From Clostridiales bacterium (GTDB taxonomy: Bacteria > Bacillota > Clostridia > Lachnospirales > Lachnospiraceae): DNA of 54,731 bases. The DNA lies in NCBI GenBank assembly GCA_021202925.1, contig JAJQCD010000009.1, forward strand, positions 92,847 to 147,577. The letters are read 5' to 3'. The translations under genes and the position numbers were made by a program. The notes beneath the pieces are model-generated. The model saw nothing but the letters and a program-made list of their open reading frames with translations, made no database searches and had not been told where the DNA came from. Below are positions 47,608 through 54,731 of this stretch, one piece after another (positions within the stretch are counted from its first letter, which is position 1; each line of letters begins with the position of its first letter).

Positions 47608-48822
47608 CTAGACAAACAGCTTGCCCATCTGCGAGACAAACGTATTGATACCAAGGTAGGCAGAAATAAGGACTACAATCACACCGAGAACCAGAAGGAT
47701 CATGGGATGATGGTAAGAATCGCCTACAATCGACTTCATCTGTGAAGCGATCAGACAGATGCCAAGCGTGATGGGAAGAATCAGGCCATTGAAGGCGCCG
47801 GCAAGAACCAGCAGCAGCGCCGGCTGACCGATGGCGATCATAATCACGGCAGATACCGCAATAAATCCGATGATGACCTTGTTCTCGTTCTGCTCAATCG
47901 CCGGATGGAACGTCTTTAAGAAAGACACCGAGGTATACGCAGCTCCGATGATCGAAGTAACAGCGGCACACAGCAGCACCAGTCCGGCAAACCGGTACCC
48001 CACCTCACCGGCTCCCAGACGGAACGCATCCGCCGCCGGATTTGAAGAATCAAGCGTCACCCCATCCGCCAGTCTGGAAACGACGCCCAGCACCGCAAGG
48101 AACAGAAAGACGCGGACAACCGCCGCAATCAGCATACCGGTCACGGAGCTTCTGTTGATTTCCTTCAGATTCTTCTCCCCGGTGATGCCCGCGTCAATCA
48201 GACGATGTGCACCGGAGAAAGTAATGTAACCACCAACCGTTCCGCCCAACAGAGTAATGATCGACGGGATCAGATTGTTGACGCCATAGGACGGTGCAAA
48301 GGTATTCTTCAGTGCATCGCCCATCGGCGGTTTTACGACAATGATAATACCAAAGATTACGACAATCATGATACCGCCAAGAACCTTTGTCAGGGTATCC
48401 ATCGCCGCCTTGGCATTCCTGACAAGGAAGACCGCAATTGCAATCAGCGCCGCAAGCGCACAGCCAACCGAATTCGGAATCCCGAGGAGGGTATTAAAGC
48501 CCAGTGCGCCGCCGCCGACATTGCCGATGTTAAACACCAGGCCGCCCAGAGCCACCATAAACGCTACAAAATAACCCAATCCTGGCAGCACCCTGTTCGC
48601 AATATCCTGCCCGCGAAACCCGGTCACGCACAGAACGCGCCAGATGTTTAACTGAGCAATCGCTGCCAGGATGACCGATGCCAGAATCACAAACCCAAAG
48701 CTTGCTTTCTGCATACCGGTAAAGGTCGCCGTCTGTGTCAGGAAACCTGGTCCGATCGCGGATGTTGCCATCAGGAAGGCTGCGCCCAGTAACGCGCCGC
48801 TGCTTTTTTTCTTTTCACTCAT
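47608..48822 (-). CDS. NRAMP-like membrane transporter (YcsG type)
   Basis: The protein (404 residues) has about 11 hydrophobic spans and the NRAMP-like first span with GPGFLTQTA. The metal-binding DPGN of true NRAMP carriers is absent in span 1 (TQTATFTG), and the span-6 MPHN equivalent reads SGAHRL. It is therefore probably not a divalent metal carrier; the Bacillus neighbour of pxp genes, YcsG, belongs to the same branch. It may import the substrate of the Pxp/biotin carboxylase pathway. The ATG at 48822 follows AGGAGG. Its promoter faces an AraC regulator. Confidence 0.85.
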   Translation of the reverse strand: MSEKKKSSGALLGAAFLMATSAIGPGFLTQTATFTGMQKASFGFVILASVILAAIAQLNIWRVLCVTGFRGQDIANRVLPGLGYFVAFMVALGGLVFNIGNVGGGALGFNTLLGIPNSVGCALAALIAIAVFLVRNAKAAMDTLTKVLGGIMIVVIFGIIIVVKPPMGDALKNTFAPSYGVNNLIPSIITLLGGTVGGYITFSGAHRLIDAGITGEKNLKEINRSSVTGMLIAAVVRVFLFLAVLGVVSRLADGVTLDSSNPAADAFRLGAGEVGYRFAGLVLLCAAVTSIIGAAYTSVSFLKTFHPAIEQNENKVIIGFIAVSAVIMIAIGQPALLLVLAGAFNGLILPITLGICLIASQMKSIVGDSYHHPMILLVLGVIVVLISAYLGINTFVSQMGKLFV

Positions 48823-48890
48823 AGATGATACCTCCTGTTCTTTGTCTCCAGGCATAGCGAAAACTGCCGTTCAACCAAAATTTAATCTTG

Positions 48891-48920
48891 ATTATACATC
48901 AGATGGCCAGACAAAGTCAA
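48891..48920 (-). promoter_or_regulatory. Predicted promoter of the NRAMP-like/pxp/biotin carboxylase operon
   Basis: TTGACT (48920-48915) and TATAAT (48896-48891) are 18 bases apart on the minus strand, about 70 bases upstream of the carrier start codon. Confidence 0.75.
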
Positions 48921-49071
48921 ACAGTATTCATAATATTAGGTCATTTTCAAACAAATGCACGAAATCTACATAGGAAAATTCGAAAAAAACGATCAAAATT
49001 TAAAAAGATAAAGTTCTACAGCATTTTCGACATGTGATATGATAAAAAATATACATCTGGCACCCAGGCTC

Positions 49072-49099
49072 AACAGAAAATTTGCAAAAGTTTTCTGTT
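49072..49099 (+). repeat. Inverted repeat in the leader of the AraC gene
   Basis: AACAGAAAA (49072-49080) and TTTTCTGTT (49091-49099) form a perfect 9-bp inverted repeat with a 10-base spacer, about 37 bases before the AraC start. It could be an operator or an RNA hairpin. Confidence 0.5.
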
Positions 49100-49135
49100 T
49101 ATAGTAAAATGTTCATCAGAAAGGGGATTGGAATA

Positions 49136-49984
49136 ATGGGCAACGTAGAATTCTTATCCAAAAACTGCACTTATGACGGCGATTATAACGGTATAATGAG
49201 AACACCCCAGAATGAATTTAATCACGGCCTGCATTATCATGATTTCTTTGAGTTCGTGATTTACCTTGGAAATGCCGGCGTTTTTCAAATTGATGACGGA
49301 GAATATCTGGTTCGCAGAGGTGATCTTGTGCTGATTGATATGTTTAAACCACATACTCTGTTATACAACCAGACAAATACCTACCAACGTTTCAGTATTT
49401 CTGTGGATCTGAATCTGTGCATCTCTTTCAGCACCTCACATTCTAATCTGCTGGACGTCTTCCGCCAGGGCAACCATCGTTCTCCGGTATATCATGTGGA
49501 AGAGGACTCCCTTCAGAAATATCTGGTTTTGCTGAAAGAGTATCAGAATATCCATCTGAATCATGGTCTGGATATTCTGGAAAAAGCGCTGATTCACCAG
49601 CTCCTGGCCTATGCCTACAATGACTGCTACTGTGGTGAACATTTGAGTGAACTGGAAAATCAGCATCTGCATGTTATATCCCGGATTCTGGACTATGTAA
49701 CGAATCATCTGAGCGAGGAAATCAGCCTGGCCGACCTGGCCAGCGAAGTCAATTACAGTCAGTATTATGTTTGCCGATTGTTCAAAAAAGCTACCGGCAA
49801 GACGCTGACAGGCTACATTCAGGAAAAGCGCATTGAACGCGCGACCTGTCTGCTGCGCAGCTACGATTCCGTCAATAAAGTAGCAGAACATGTTGGTTTC
49901 AATAACTACAGTTACTTTTACAAAACGTTCAAAAGGTTCACGGGCTATAACTCCGCAGAATACCAGGCGCTTTATCGGCAATAA
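49136..49984 (+). CDS. AraC family transcriptional regulator
   Basis: The protein (282 residues) has an N-terminal cupin-like ligand domain (residues about 20-100, with HYHDFFEFVIY and a GDLVLIDMFKPH turn). Two helix-turn-helix motifs lie at the C-terminus (ISLADLASEVNYSQYYVCRLFKK and SVNKVAEHVGFNNYSYFYKTFKR, about residues 195-270). It most likely senses a small molecule and controls the divergent NRAMP-like/pxp operon. The ATG at 49136 follows AAAGGGG; the frame is open to 49082 but without a site. The gene is AT-richer than the surrounding region. An inverted repeat after the stop serves as terminator. Confidence 0.9.
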   Translation: MGNVEFLSKNCTYDGDYNGIMRTPQNEFNHGLHYHDFFEFVIYLGNAGVFQIDDGEYLVRRGDLVLIDMFKPHTLLYNQTNTYQRFSISVDLNLCISFSTSHSNLLDVFRQGNHRSPVYHVEEDSLQKYLVLLKEYQNIHLNHGLDILEKALIHQLLAYAYNDCYCGEHLSELENQHLHVISRILDYVTNHLSEEISLADLASEVNYSQYYVCRLFKKATGKTLTGYIQEKRIERATCLLRSYDSVNKVAEHVGFNNYSYFYKTFKRFTGYNSAEYQALYRQ

Positions 49985-50000
49985 AGTCCCTTTGCGGAAA

Positions 50001-50037
50001 ATCAAATCCGGGTTGTCACATGACGACCCGGATTTGA
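50001..50037. terminator. Bidirectional terminator between the AraC gene and the hydroxyacid dehydrogenase
   Basis: ATCAAATCCGGGT (50001-50013) and ACCCGGATTTGAT (50025-50037, within one base) form a perfect 13-bp stem. It lies between two convergent stop codons; neither side has a strong U-tract. Confidence 0.75.
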
Positions 50038-50051
50038 TACTGTTTATCGGT

Positions 50052-51017
50052 TTACCTGTTCACCATATTGACTGGTTTTCCCGCAACAAACGCCCTGATG
50101 TTGTTTGCCGTAATGTCCATAATCCTCTGACGCGATGCCTGAGCTGCCCAGGAAATATGCGGAGTAATGATACAATTTTTCGCCTCCAGAAGCGGATTGT
50201 CACTTCTGATCGGTTCCGTTGATACGACATCCAGTCCTGCCGCATACACCTTCCCACTGTTGAGTGCATCAGCGAGATCCTGTTCGACAACCAGCTGACC
50301 TCGGCTGTTATTGATGATAATCACACCATCCTTCATCTTCGAGATGTTTTCCCGATTAATGATGCCCTGCGTATCCGGAAATAACGGACAATGCAGAAAA
50401 ATCACATCCGATCTGCCAAGCAGCTCATCCAGCTCCACATACTCCGCAAGTCTCCTGCCAGATTCATTCGGGAAGGAATCATATGCCAGCACATTCATAT
50501 CCATTGACTTCAGAATCTTCGCTGTCGCCTGTCCAATCCGACCAAGACCAATGATTCCGGCGGTCTTCTGGTATAACTCAATCATCGGATAGTCCCAATA
50601 GCACCAGTCATCATGATTCTCCCATTTCCCGGCTTTTACTGTCTCATCATGATGGCCATAATGGGAACAAATCTCCAGAAGCAGGCCGACCGCATACTGA
50701 CCCACAATCTGCGTTCCATAGGTTGGTACATTTACAACCGGAATTCCCTTTTCTTTCGCATATCCATAATCTACCACATTATATCCGGTTGCCAGCACCG
50801 CGATCAGCTTCAGGTTACGGCATCTGTCGATCGTCTCCCTCGAAATCGGCGTCTTGTTGATCACCGCAATCTCCGCATCCTTCAACCGTTCGGCAATGAT
50901 CGGAGCGTCCACATAGGATGTCCGGTCATATACAATTAACTCTCCGAATTCTCTGAGCGGCTCCCAGCTCAGATCACCGGGATTCTCCGTATATCCATCC
51001 AGTACTACAATCTTCAT
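50052..51017 (-). CDS. D-2-hydroxyacid dehydrogenase (NAD-dependent)
   Basis: The 321-residue protein has the D-isomer 2-hydroxyacid dehydrogenase layout: a split catalytic domain and a Rossmann domain with GLGRIGQATAKILKSM. The catalytic Arg lies in NNSRGQLV, the Glu in GLDVVSTEP and the His in TPHISWAA. The set resembles glycerate dehydrogenase/hydroxypyruvate reductase. It reduces a 2-oxoacid or oxidises a D-2-hydroxyacid, perhaps the cargo of the upstream TRAP transporter. The ATG at 51017 follows AAGGAG. It is the last gene of the operon. Confidence 0.92.
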   Translation of the reverse strand: MKIVVLDGYTENPGDLSWEPLREFGELIVYDRTSYVDAPIIAERLKDAEIAVINKTPISRETIDRCRNLKLIAVLATGYNVVDYGYAKEKGIPVVNVPTYGTQIVGQYAVGLLLEICSHYGHHDETVKAGKWENHDDWCYWDYPMIELYQKTAGIIGLGRIGQATAKILKSMDMNVLAYDSFPNESGRRLAEYVELDELLGRSDVIFLHCPLFPDTQGIINRENISKMKDGVIIINNSRGQLVVEQDLADALNSGKVYAAGLDVVSTEPIRSDNPLLEAKNCIITPHISWAAQASRQRIMDITANNIRAFVAGKPVNMVNR

Positions 51018-51035
51018 TGCATGCTCTCCTTAAGA

Positions 51036-51644
51036 TCAGTATAAATATTTCAACACATCAAAATAATCTGTTTTTTCCTCCGGCCTGATCTCCCGGATCA
51101 CCCGGCAGGGAACTCCCGCCGCCACCACATTGGCAGGGATGTCACGAGTGATGACGCTGCCTGCGCCGATAATCGTATTGTCTCCGATGGTAATGCCGTA
51201 ATCCATGTGGACACCGCCGCCTACCCACACATTATTTCCAATTGTCACTTCTTTTGAGAAACATGCGCCGGCCGCGCGCTCGCTGGCGTCGTATGCATGA
51301 CGGGAGGTATAAATACTGACCCGCGGACCAAATAACACGTGGTCGCCGATCTCAATTCCGCCGCCATCAAGCATAACACAGTCAAAATTCGCGTAAAAGT
51401 GATTCCCGATTTTGATATTATAGCCAAATTCGCAGCGAAAAGAAGGTTCAAAAAACACATCCTCCCCCATCTGTCCAAGAATTTTCCGAAGCAATGGCTC
51501 CCTCACCTCTGGCGGCTGTCCGTAAGATGCGTTATAGGCATCCGTCAACTCCACCGCCGTTTTCCTGGCCTCGATCAGTTCCTTCGTCAAATCGTTATAC
51601 ATCAGCCCGGACATGACCCGGCATCTTTGTTCTTCAAAATTCAT
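51036..51644 (-). CDS. Hexapeptide-repeat sugar O-acetyltransferase (maltose acetyltransferase type)
   Basis: The protein (202 residues) has an N-terminal maltose-acetyltransferase cap (RVMSGLMYNDLTKELIEAR) and a left-handed beta-helix of hexapeptide repeats, with the catalytic H in YTSRHAYDASER. The end reads GVPCRVIREI, typical of the LacA/Maa family. It transfers acetyl groups from acetyl-CoA to a sugar or related alcohol. The ATG at 51644 follows GAGGGAA; the frame extends 36 codons upstream over the cupin gene but lacks a site. Its place in an organic-acid operon is unusual. Confidence 0.88.
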   Translation of the reverse strand: MNFEEQRCRVMSGLMYNDLTKELIEARKTAVELTDAYNASYGQPPEVREPLLRKILGQMGEDVFFEPSFRCEFGYNIKIGNHFYANFDCVMLDGGGIEIGDHVLFGPRVSIYTSRHAYDASERAAGACFSKEVTIGNNVWVGGGVHMDYGITIGDNTIIGAGSVITRDIPANVVAAGVPCRVIREIRPEEKTDYFDVLKYLY

Positions 51645-51669
51645 AGGATTTCCCTCACTTCTTGACAGA

Positions 51670-51996
51670 TCAGGTGCGCGGTGCGCAGCTCCAGGCCACG
51701 ACAGCCGTCTCACTGCCAATATTCGAAATCCGGTGGGGTTCTCCCTCTTCAATCAGGAGAATATCTCCTTCCTTCAGCTCGTAATATTTCCCCTCTGCCT
51801 CATTGTACACCGCCACATGGCCGCGGCTGCAAAAGAAAATCTCATGTCCCTCCGGGTGTCCCGGATCCGTAGCGCCGGTCTGTCCCGGAAGAAGCGTAGA
51901 TGTGCCAAAGGTAATTTTTTCCGTTACCGTGTATTCTCTGCAGACCTCCGGTCCGTCCATAAAAAATTTTGCATTTTCCGGATGAATGACCTTCAT
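51670..51996 (-). CDS. Small cupin-domain protein
   Basis: The 108-residue protein is a single cupin barrel. The metal-site block is TDPGHPEGHEIFFCSRGHVAVYN, residues about 41-63, and the second block GEPHRISN follows. Small cupins of this kind act as isomerases or metal-binding binding proteins; no specific reaction can be assigned. The ATG at 51996 follows GGAGGA. It lies between the flavin-reductase-like gene and the acetyltransferase on the same strand with short gaps, so it belongs to the TRAP operon. Confidence 0.82.
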   Translation of the reverse strand: MKVIHPENAKFFMDGPEVCREYTVTEKITFGTSTLLPGQTGATDPGHPEGHEIFFCSRGHVAVYNEAEGKYYELKEGDILLIEEGEPHRISNIGSETAVVAWSCAPRT

Positions 51997-52065
51997 CTCA
52001 ATTCCTCCTCGCTTAAAATTTCATGTCAGCGTTTCCCCCGCTTCTCCACAAAATGTCCCGAATCA

Positions 52066-52536
52066 TCAGCCAAAGAATTCTCTTTTGTGATATAAAAGAA
52101 CATCTTCGGACGCACAGTCCGCGCTCACAACCTCTGCAAGAAATAGCTTATGGTTTGTAACAGAATACGCATCAACAAGCTTGCATTCAAGCTGCGCCGC
52201 CGCTTCTGCCACCATCGGGATTCCATCCTCCGTATACTGCGTCTTCACCTTTTCGGTTTTATCCGTTTTCCTGCCGGACACGCACCCGCACGCCAGGGCT
52301 TCCTCCTTCTGTCCGGCTCCAAGCACGCTCACAGTGAACCGCTTCTCACGCTCAATCAGCTCCGCCGTCAGATGGCTCGCACTGACCGCCACCGCCAGCA
52401 TCGCCGGAGAGGACGAAACCTGACACAGCCATGCGGCGGTCATCAGATTATCCTTCTCCTCCGTGTGGACGCCAAGCACGTAGACCCCGTGCGTCAATGC
52501 GTCCATCGCCTTCTGCACCATATTTTCATTCAACAT
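52066..52536 (-). CDS. Flavin-reductase-like (FMN-binding split barrel) protein
   Basis: The 156-residue protein has the flavin reductase domain seen in HpaC-like proteins: the YVLGVHTEEKDNLMTAAWLCQVSSSPAM stretch (residues about 19-46), VSASHLTAELI and the later LVDAYSVTNHKLFLAEVV. It binds FMN and often transfers electrons from NAD(P)H. A partner monooxygenase is not seen nearby. The ATG at 52536 follows AAGGAG, 13 bases after the dctM-type gene. The operon position suggests a redox step in the catabolism of the transported acid. Confidence 0.88.
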   Translation of the reverse strand: MLNENMVQKAMDALTHGVYVLGVHTEEKDNLMTAAWLCQVSSSPAMLAVAVSASHLTAELIEREKRFTVSVLGAGQKEEALACGCVSGRKTDKTEKVKTQYTEDGIPMVAEAAAQLECKLVDAYSVTNHKLFLAEVVSADCASEDVLLYHKREFFG

Positions 52537-52549
52537 CTTTTCACTCTCC

Positions 52550-53830
52550 TTACAGATTTACCAGAGTCATGCAGATCTGCGGAACAAAGGACGTCAGCAA
52601 AATGACTGCGAATACCGCGAGGATCAGCGGCCAGCCTTCCTTCAGATAATCCTTCACCGATACCTTCGTCACGCCCATGACCGCAAACATCATCACGCCA
52701 AACGGAGGAGTAATCCCGCCGATCGTATCCATCAGGCAGAGGATGATGCCAAAATGAACGACATCAATCCCCAGCGAGGTGGCCACCGGAAGCAGCAGCG
52801 GAGGCAGGATAACCAGCGCAGCCGCCGTATCCAGAAACATACCAAGAACCATCATAAAGAGCAAGACGATGATGATAAAAATGAAACGATTTGTCGAAAC
52901 CGCCGCCAGTGCGGTCGCCGCTTTCTGCGGAATATTCTCCCATACCATGTACCGGGAAAACAGGCTCGCCGCGGAAAGAATCAAAACGACGCTCGCCGTG
53001 CTGTTTACCGATTCTACGATGATCCTCATGGTATGCTTCCATTTCAGCTTCCGGTAAATCACCGCGCCGACAAATGTCGTATATACAACCGTTACCGCCG
53101 CGCACTCTGTCGGCGTAAACCATCCAAGCCGCATCCCCATGATAATCCCCAGCGGCATGAACAGCGCCCAGATGGACTGCCCCAGCTGATAGAGAATTTC
53201 CCTGGCCGTCACCTTCTCCTCACGGGTGCGGGTCCAGCCCCGCTTCTTTGAAACGAAATAATTTGTGAGCATCAATACGATGCAGATCAGAAGACCGGGA
53301 ATATATCCGGCCATAAACATGTCGCCGATCGAACAGTTTGCAGCGGTTGCATAAATAATCAGGGCAATTCCCGGCGGAATGATCGGAGTGATGCAGGACG
53401 AAGCCGCCGTGATCGCGGACGCATAGCCATTCGAATAACCTCTTTTCCGCATTTCCGGCACCAGCATCTTTGCCTCAAAGGCCGCGTCTGCGCAGGAGGA
53501 TCCGGAGATTCCGCCCATGAAGGTAGAAAGCAGACAATTCGCCGCGCCCAGACCGCCGGTAAACCGGCCCGTCAGGATTTCGCAGAAATCCATCAGCTTC
53601 TCCGATACCCCGCCGTATCCCATAATCGTACCGGCTGTGATAAAGAAAGGAACCGCCAGCATGGTGAAGCTCTCGGACTGCGTGAGAAGCGAGGATACCA
53701 TAGTGAACATCGTGACCCCTTCACACATAAAGGTGAAGTAAATAAAGCTGGCGATCAGCATGGCAAATGCCACCGGCACTCCCAGGAAAAACAGGACAAA
53801 TACAATCAGTATCGGTATCAGATTCGGCAT
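52550..53830 (-). CDS. TRAP transporter large permease subunit (DctM family)
   Basis: The 426-residue protein has about 12 hydrophobic spans and the DctM blocks GGISGSSCADAAFEAKMLVPEM (residues about 107-128), SCITPIIPPGIALIIYA and GMFLDTAAALVILPPLL. It forms the main transport channel of a sodium-driven tripartite carrier for organic acids. Its start overlaps the small permease stop by one base. The cargo cannot be told from the permease alone. Confidence 0.95.
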   Translation of the reverse strand: MPNLIPILIVFVLFFLGVPVAFAMLIASFIYFTFMCEGVTMFTMVSSLLTQSESFTMLAVPFFITAGTIMGYGGVSEKLMDFCEILTGRFTGGLGAANCLLSTFMGGISGSSCADAAFEAKMLVPEMRKRGYSNGYASAITAASSCITPIIPPGIALIIYATAANCSIGDMFMAGYIPGLLICIVLMLTNYFVSKKRGWTRTREEKVTAREILYQLGQSIWALFMPLGIIMGMRLGWFTPTECAAVTVVYTTFVGAVIYRKLKWKHTMRIIVESVNSTASVVLILSAASLFSRYMVWENIPQKAATALAAVSTNRFIFIIIVLLFMMVLGMFLDTAAALVILPPLLLPVATSLGIDVVHFGIILCLMDTIGGITPPFGVMMFAVMGVTKVSVKDYLKEGWPLILAVFAVILLTSFVPQICMTLVNL

Positions 53831-54402
53831 CAGCTTTTCCCCCCTTCGCTCATTTTCTCAGCCTGATGCTCGATGGAGGCCTGAACCTGATCCTCCAGCG
53901 AGTCGACATTATAAATATTCTCATAAATCGGAATCTCATGAAAATAATCCTTTTTTGTGAAAATATTCTTCAGAAACATCAGGGAATGGATCGTCATCAG
54001 CCCAAATCCAAGCACCAACGCGAACGCCGACACGGAAAACGGAATTTTTAACAGCTGCGTCTTCCTTGTCCAGCAGGAAGCGCAGTAGCCGCAGCTGAGG
54101 ACAAAGGTCAGACCGCAAGTGATAACCAGAACTCCCATCGAAAACACAGAACAGACTACCTGCATCTTTTCCGGGAAGGCCCGGACCACAATGTCAATCG
54201 CACTGTGGCCGAACCTCTTATACAGGGCGCTCGCGCCCACAAATATGACATATGCGTAGCAGATATAGGAAACTTCTTCCGTCCAGGAAAAACTCCGGCT
54301 CAGGAACAAACGGCAAAACACGTTAATCACGGTCAGAACCGTCATGATCGCCAGCGCAATCCCGGTTACGATTTCTTCCAGGTTTGTTGCAATTTTTTTC
54401 AT
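53830..54402 (-). CDS. TRAP transporter small permease subunit (DctQ family)
   Basis: The protein (190 residues) has four hydrophobic spans, with the DctQ block FSWTEEVSYICYAYVIFVGASALYKRFGHSAID (residues about 38-70) after the first span. It scaffolds the large permease and contacts the binding protein. The ATG at 54402 is preferred, with GGAGG upstream; the frame extends eight codons over the end of the binding-protein gene. It starts 13 bases after that gene's stop. Confidence 0.93.
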   Translation of the reverse strand: MKKIATNLEEIVTGIALAIMTVLTVINVFCRLFLSRSFSWTEEVSYICYAYVIFVGASALYKRFGHSAIDIVVRAFPEKMQVVCSVFSMGVLVITCGLTFVLSCGYCASCWTRKTQLLKIPFSVSAFALVLGFGLMTIHSLMFLKNIFTKKDYFHEIPIYENIYNVDSLEDQVQASIEHQAEKMSEGGKS

Positions 54403-54415
54403 ATCCAGACCTCCG

Positions 54416-54731
54416 TTATTTTGCACGGATTTCTTCCAGCTGCGCCTGACATCTTTCTACCAGATCGTCAGACCAGCCCGTATAGGTGTCATAGATGCTT
54501 GCCGAAGCGGCCTTAAACGCATCGATATCCACCTGATCGTTGACCGTCACACCGGCGTCCGCCATGGTCTGAATCGCTTCCTCCTCCTCTACCGAAATTT
54601 CCTCGAAGGTCCAGTCGTCAAATTCCTTCGCCTTCTTGATCAGAAGTTCCTGCATGTCCTCATCCAGACCCTCAAATACCTTATTATTCATCACAATGCC
54701 GTTTGCCGCATACATATGATGAGTCAGGTTC
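54416..54731 (-). CDS. TRAP transporter substrate-binding protein (DctP family), C-terminal part, cut by the window edge
   Basis: Only the last 105 codons are present; the frame runs off the window. Reading in from the edge it begins NLTHHMYAANGIVMNNKVFEG, about positions 54731-54670, the segment that in DctP proteins precedes the last helices. The rest is helical with an acidic stretch (EEISVEEEEAIQ). It is the extracytoplasmic receptor that delivers an organic acid to the DctQM permease encoded next. Signal peptide and substrate-binding arginine lie outside the window, so no cargo can be inferred. Confidence 0.9.
   Translation of the reverse strand, partial: NLTHHMYAANGIVMNNKVFEGLDEDMQELLIKKAKEFDDWTFEEISVEEEEAIQTMADAGVTVNDQVDIDAFKAASASIYDTYTGWSDDLVERCQAQLEEIRAK

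Larger units (their letters stand above)
48823..49135. other. Regulatory gap between the NRAMP-like gene and the AraC regulator
   Basis: The 313-base AT-rich region holds no gene. It contains the minus-strand promoter at 48891-48920, a plus-strand promoter candidate TTCGAC/TATACA (49026-49031 and 49050-49055, 18 apart) and an inverted repeat at 49072-49099. It is the likely control region of both divergent units. Confidence 0.6.

Overview
The window is one stretch of chromosome from a spore-forming-lineage Clostridia, most likely a Lachnospiraceae-type gut Firmicute. The evidence is spoVG, a Gram-positive SUF set (sufCBDSU, with SufU as scaffold), a tryptophan T-box, PhoP-type TTTACA boxes, a glgC-glgD pair, AGGAGG-like ribosome binding sites and SigA-type promoters. 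Base composition is moderately GC-rich, except at 33.8-35.4 kb and around the AraC gene near 49 kb, which look AT-richer. No rRNA, tRNA, CRISPR array, insertion sequence or prophage was seen. Genus cannot be told from the sequence alone.

Layout. 0.1-2.8 kb: an FAD-dependent oxidoreductase, divergent from an aldo/keto reductase with a ferredoxin-like tail. 2.8-9.9 kb (minus strand): mfd and pth, then spoVG, then the glycogen genes glgD-glgC. 10.1-14.6 kb (plus): asnS, then a YhaO-like nuclease and a short YhaN-like ATPase with membrane segments. 14.6-21.6 kb (minus): a complete phosphate module pstS-pstC-pstA-pstB-phoU-phoB-phoR, with a Pho-box promoter and internal terminators. 21.6-25.6 kb: glyA (minus), then a DUF1461-type membrane protein and a D,D-carboxypeptidase (plus). 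25.7-28.1 kb: trpB-trpA under a tryptophan T-box. 28.1-33.7 kb (minus): a DEDDh exonuclease, an AlaX-type editing protein, enolase, lipoate-protein ligase and a helical hypothetical protein. 33.8-36.4 kb: an AAA/PD-(D/E)XK protein and an aldo/keto reductase.

36.5-41.7 kb (minus): the sufC-B-D-S-U Fe-S assembly operon with a strong promoter. 41.8-48.8 kb (minus): an NRAMP-like carrier, pxpB, pxpC, biotin carboxyl carrier protein, biotin carboxylase, pxpA and an M20 amidohydrolase. Together these could make a complete split biotin-dependent carboxylase of the urea-carboxylase type plus lactam/amide hydrolysis. The AraC regulator at 49.1 kb is divergent from it and is a good candidate controller. 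50.0-54.7 kb (minus): a TRAP transporter (DctP truncated by the window edge, DctQ, DctM), a flavin-reductase-like protein, a cupin, a hexapeptide acetyltransferase and a D-2-hydroxyacid dehydrogenase, apparently one organic-acid uptake and catabolic operon.

Most of the window is conserved housekeeping. The places most worth a second look are the biotin carboxylase/Pxp/NRAMP-like operon, the TRAP operon, the pstS leader hairpin and the T-box that controls only trpBA. All calls come from reading the sequence; no database search was run.
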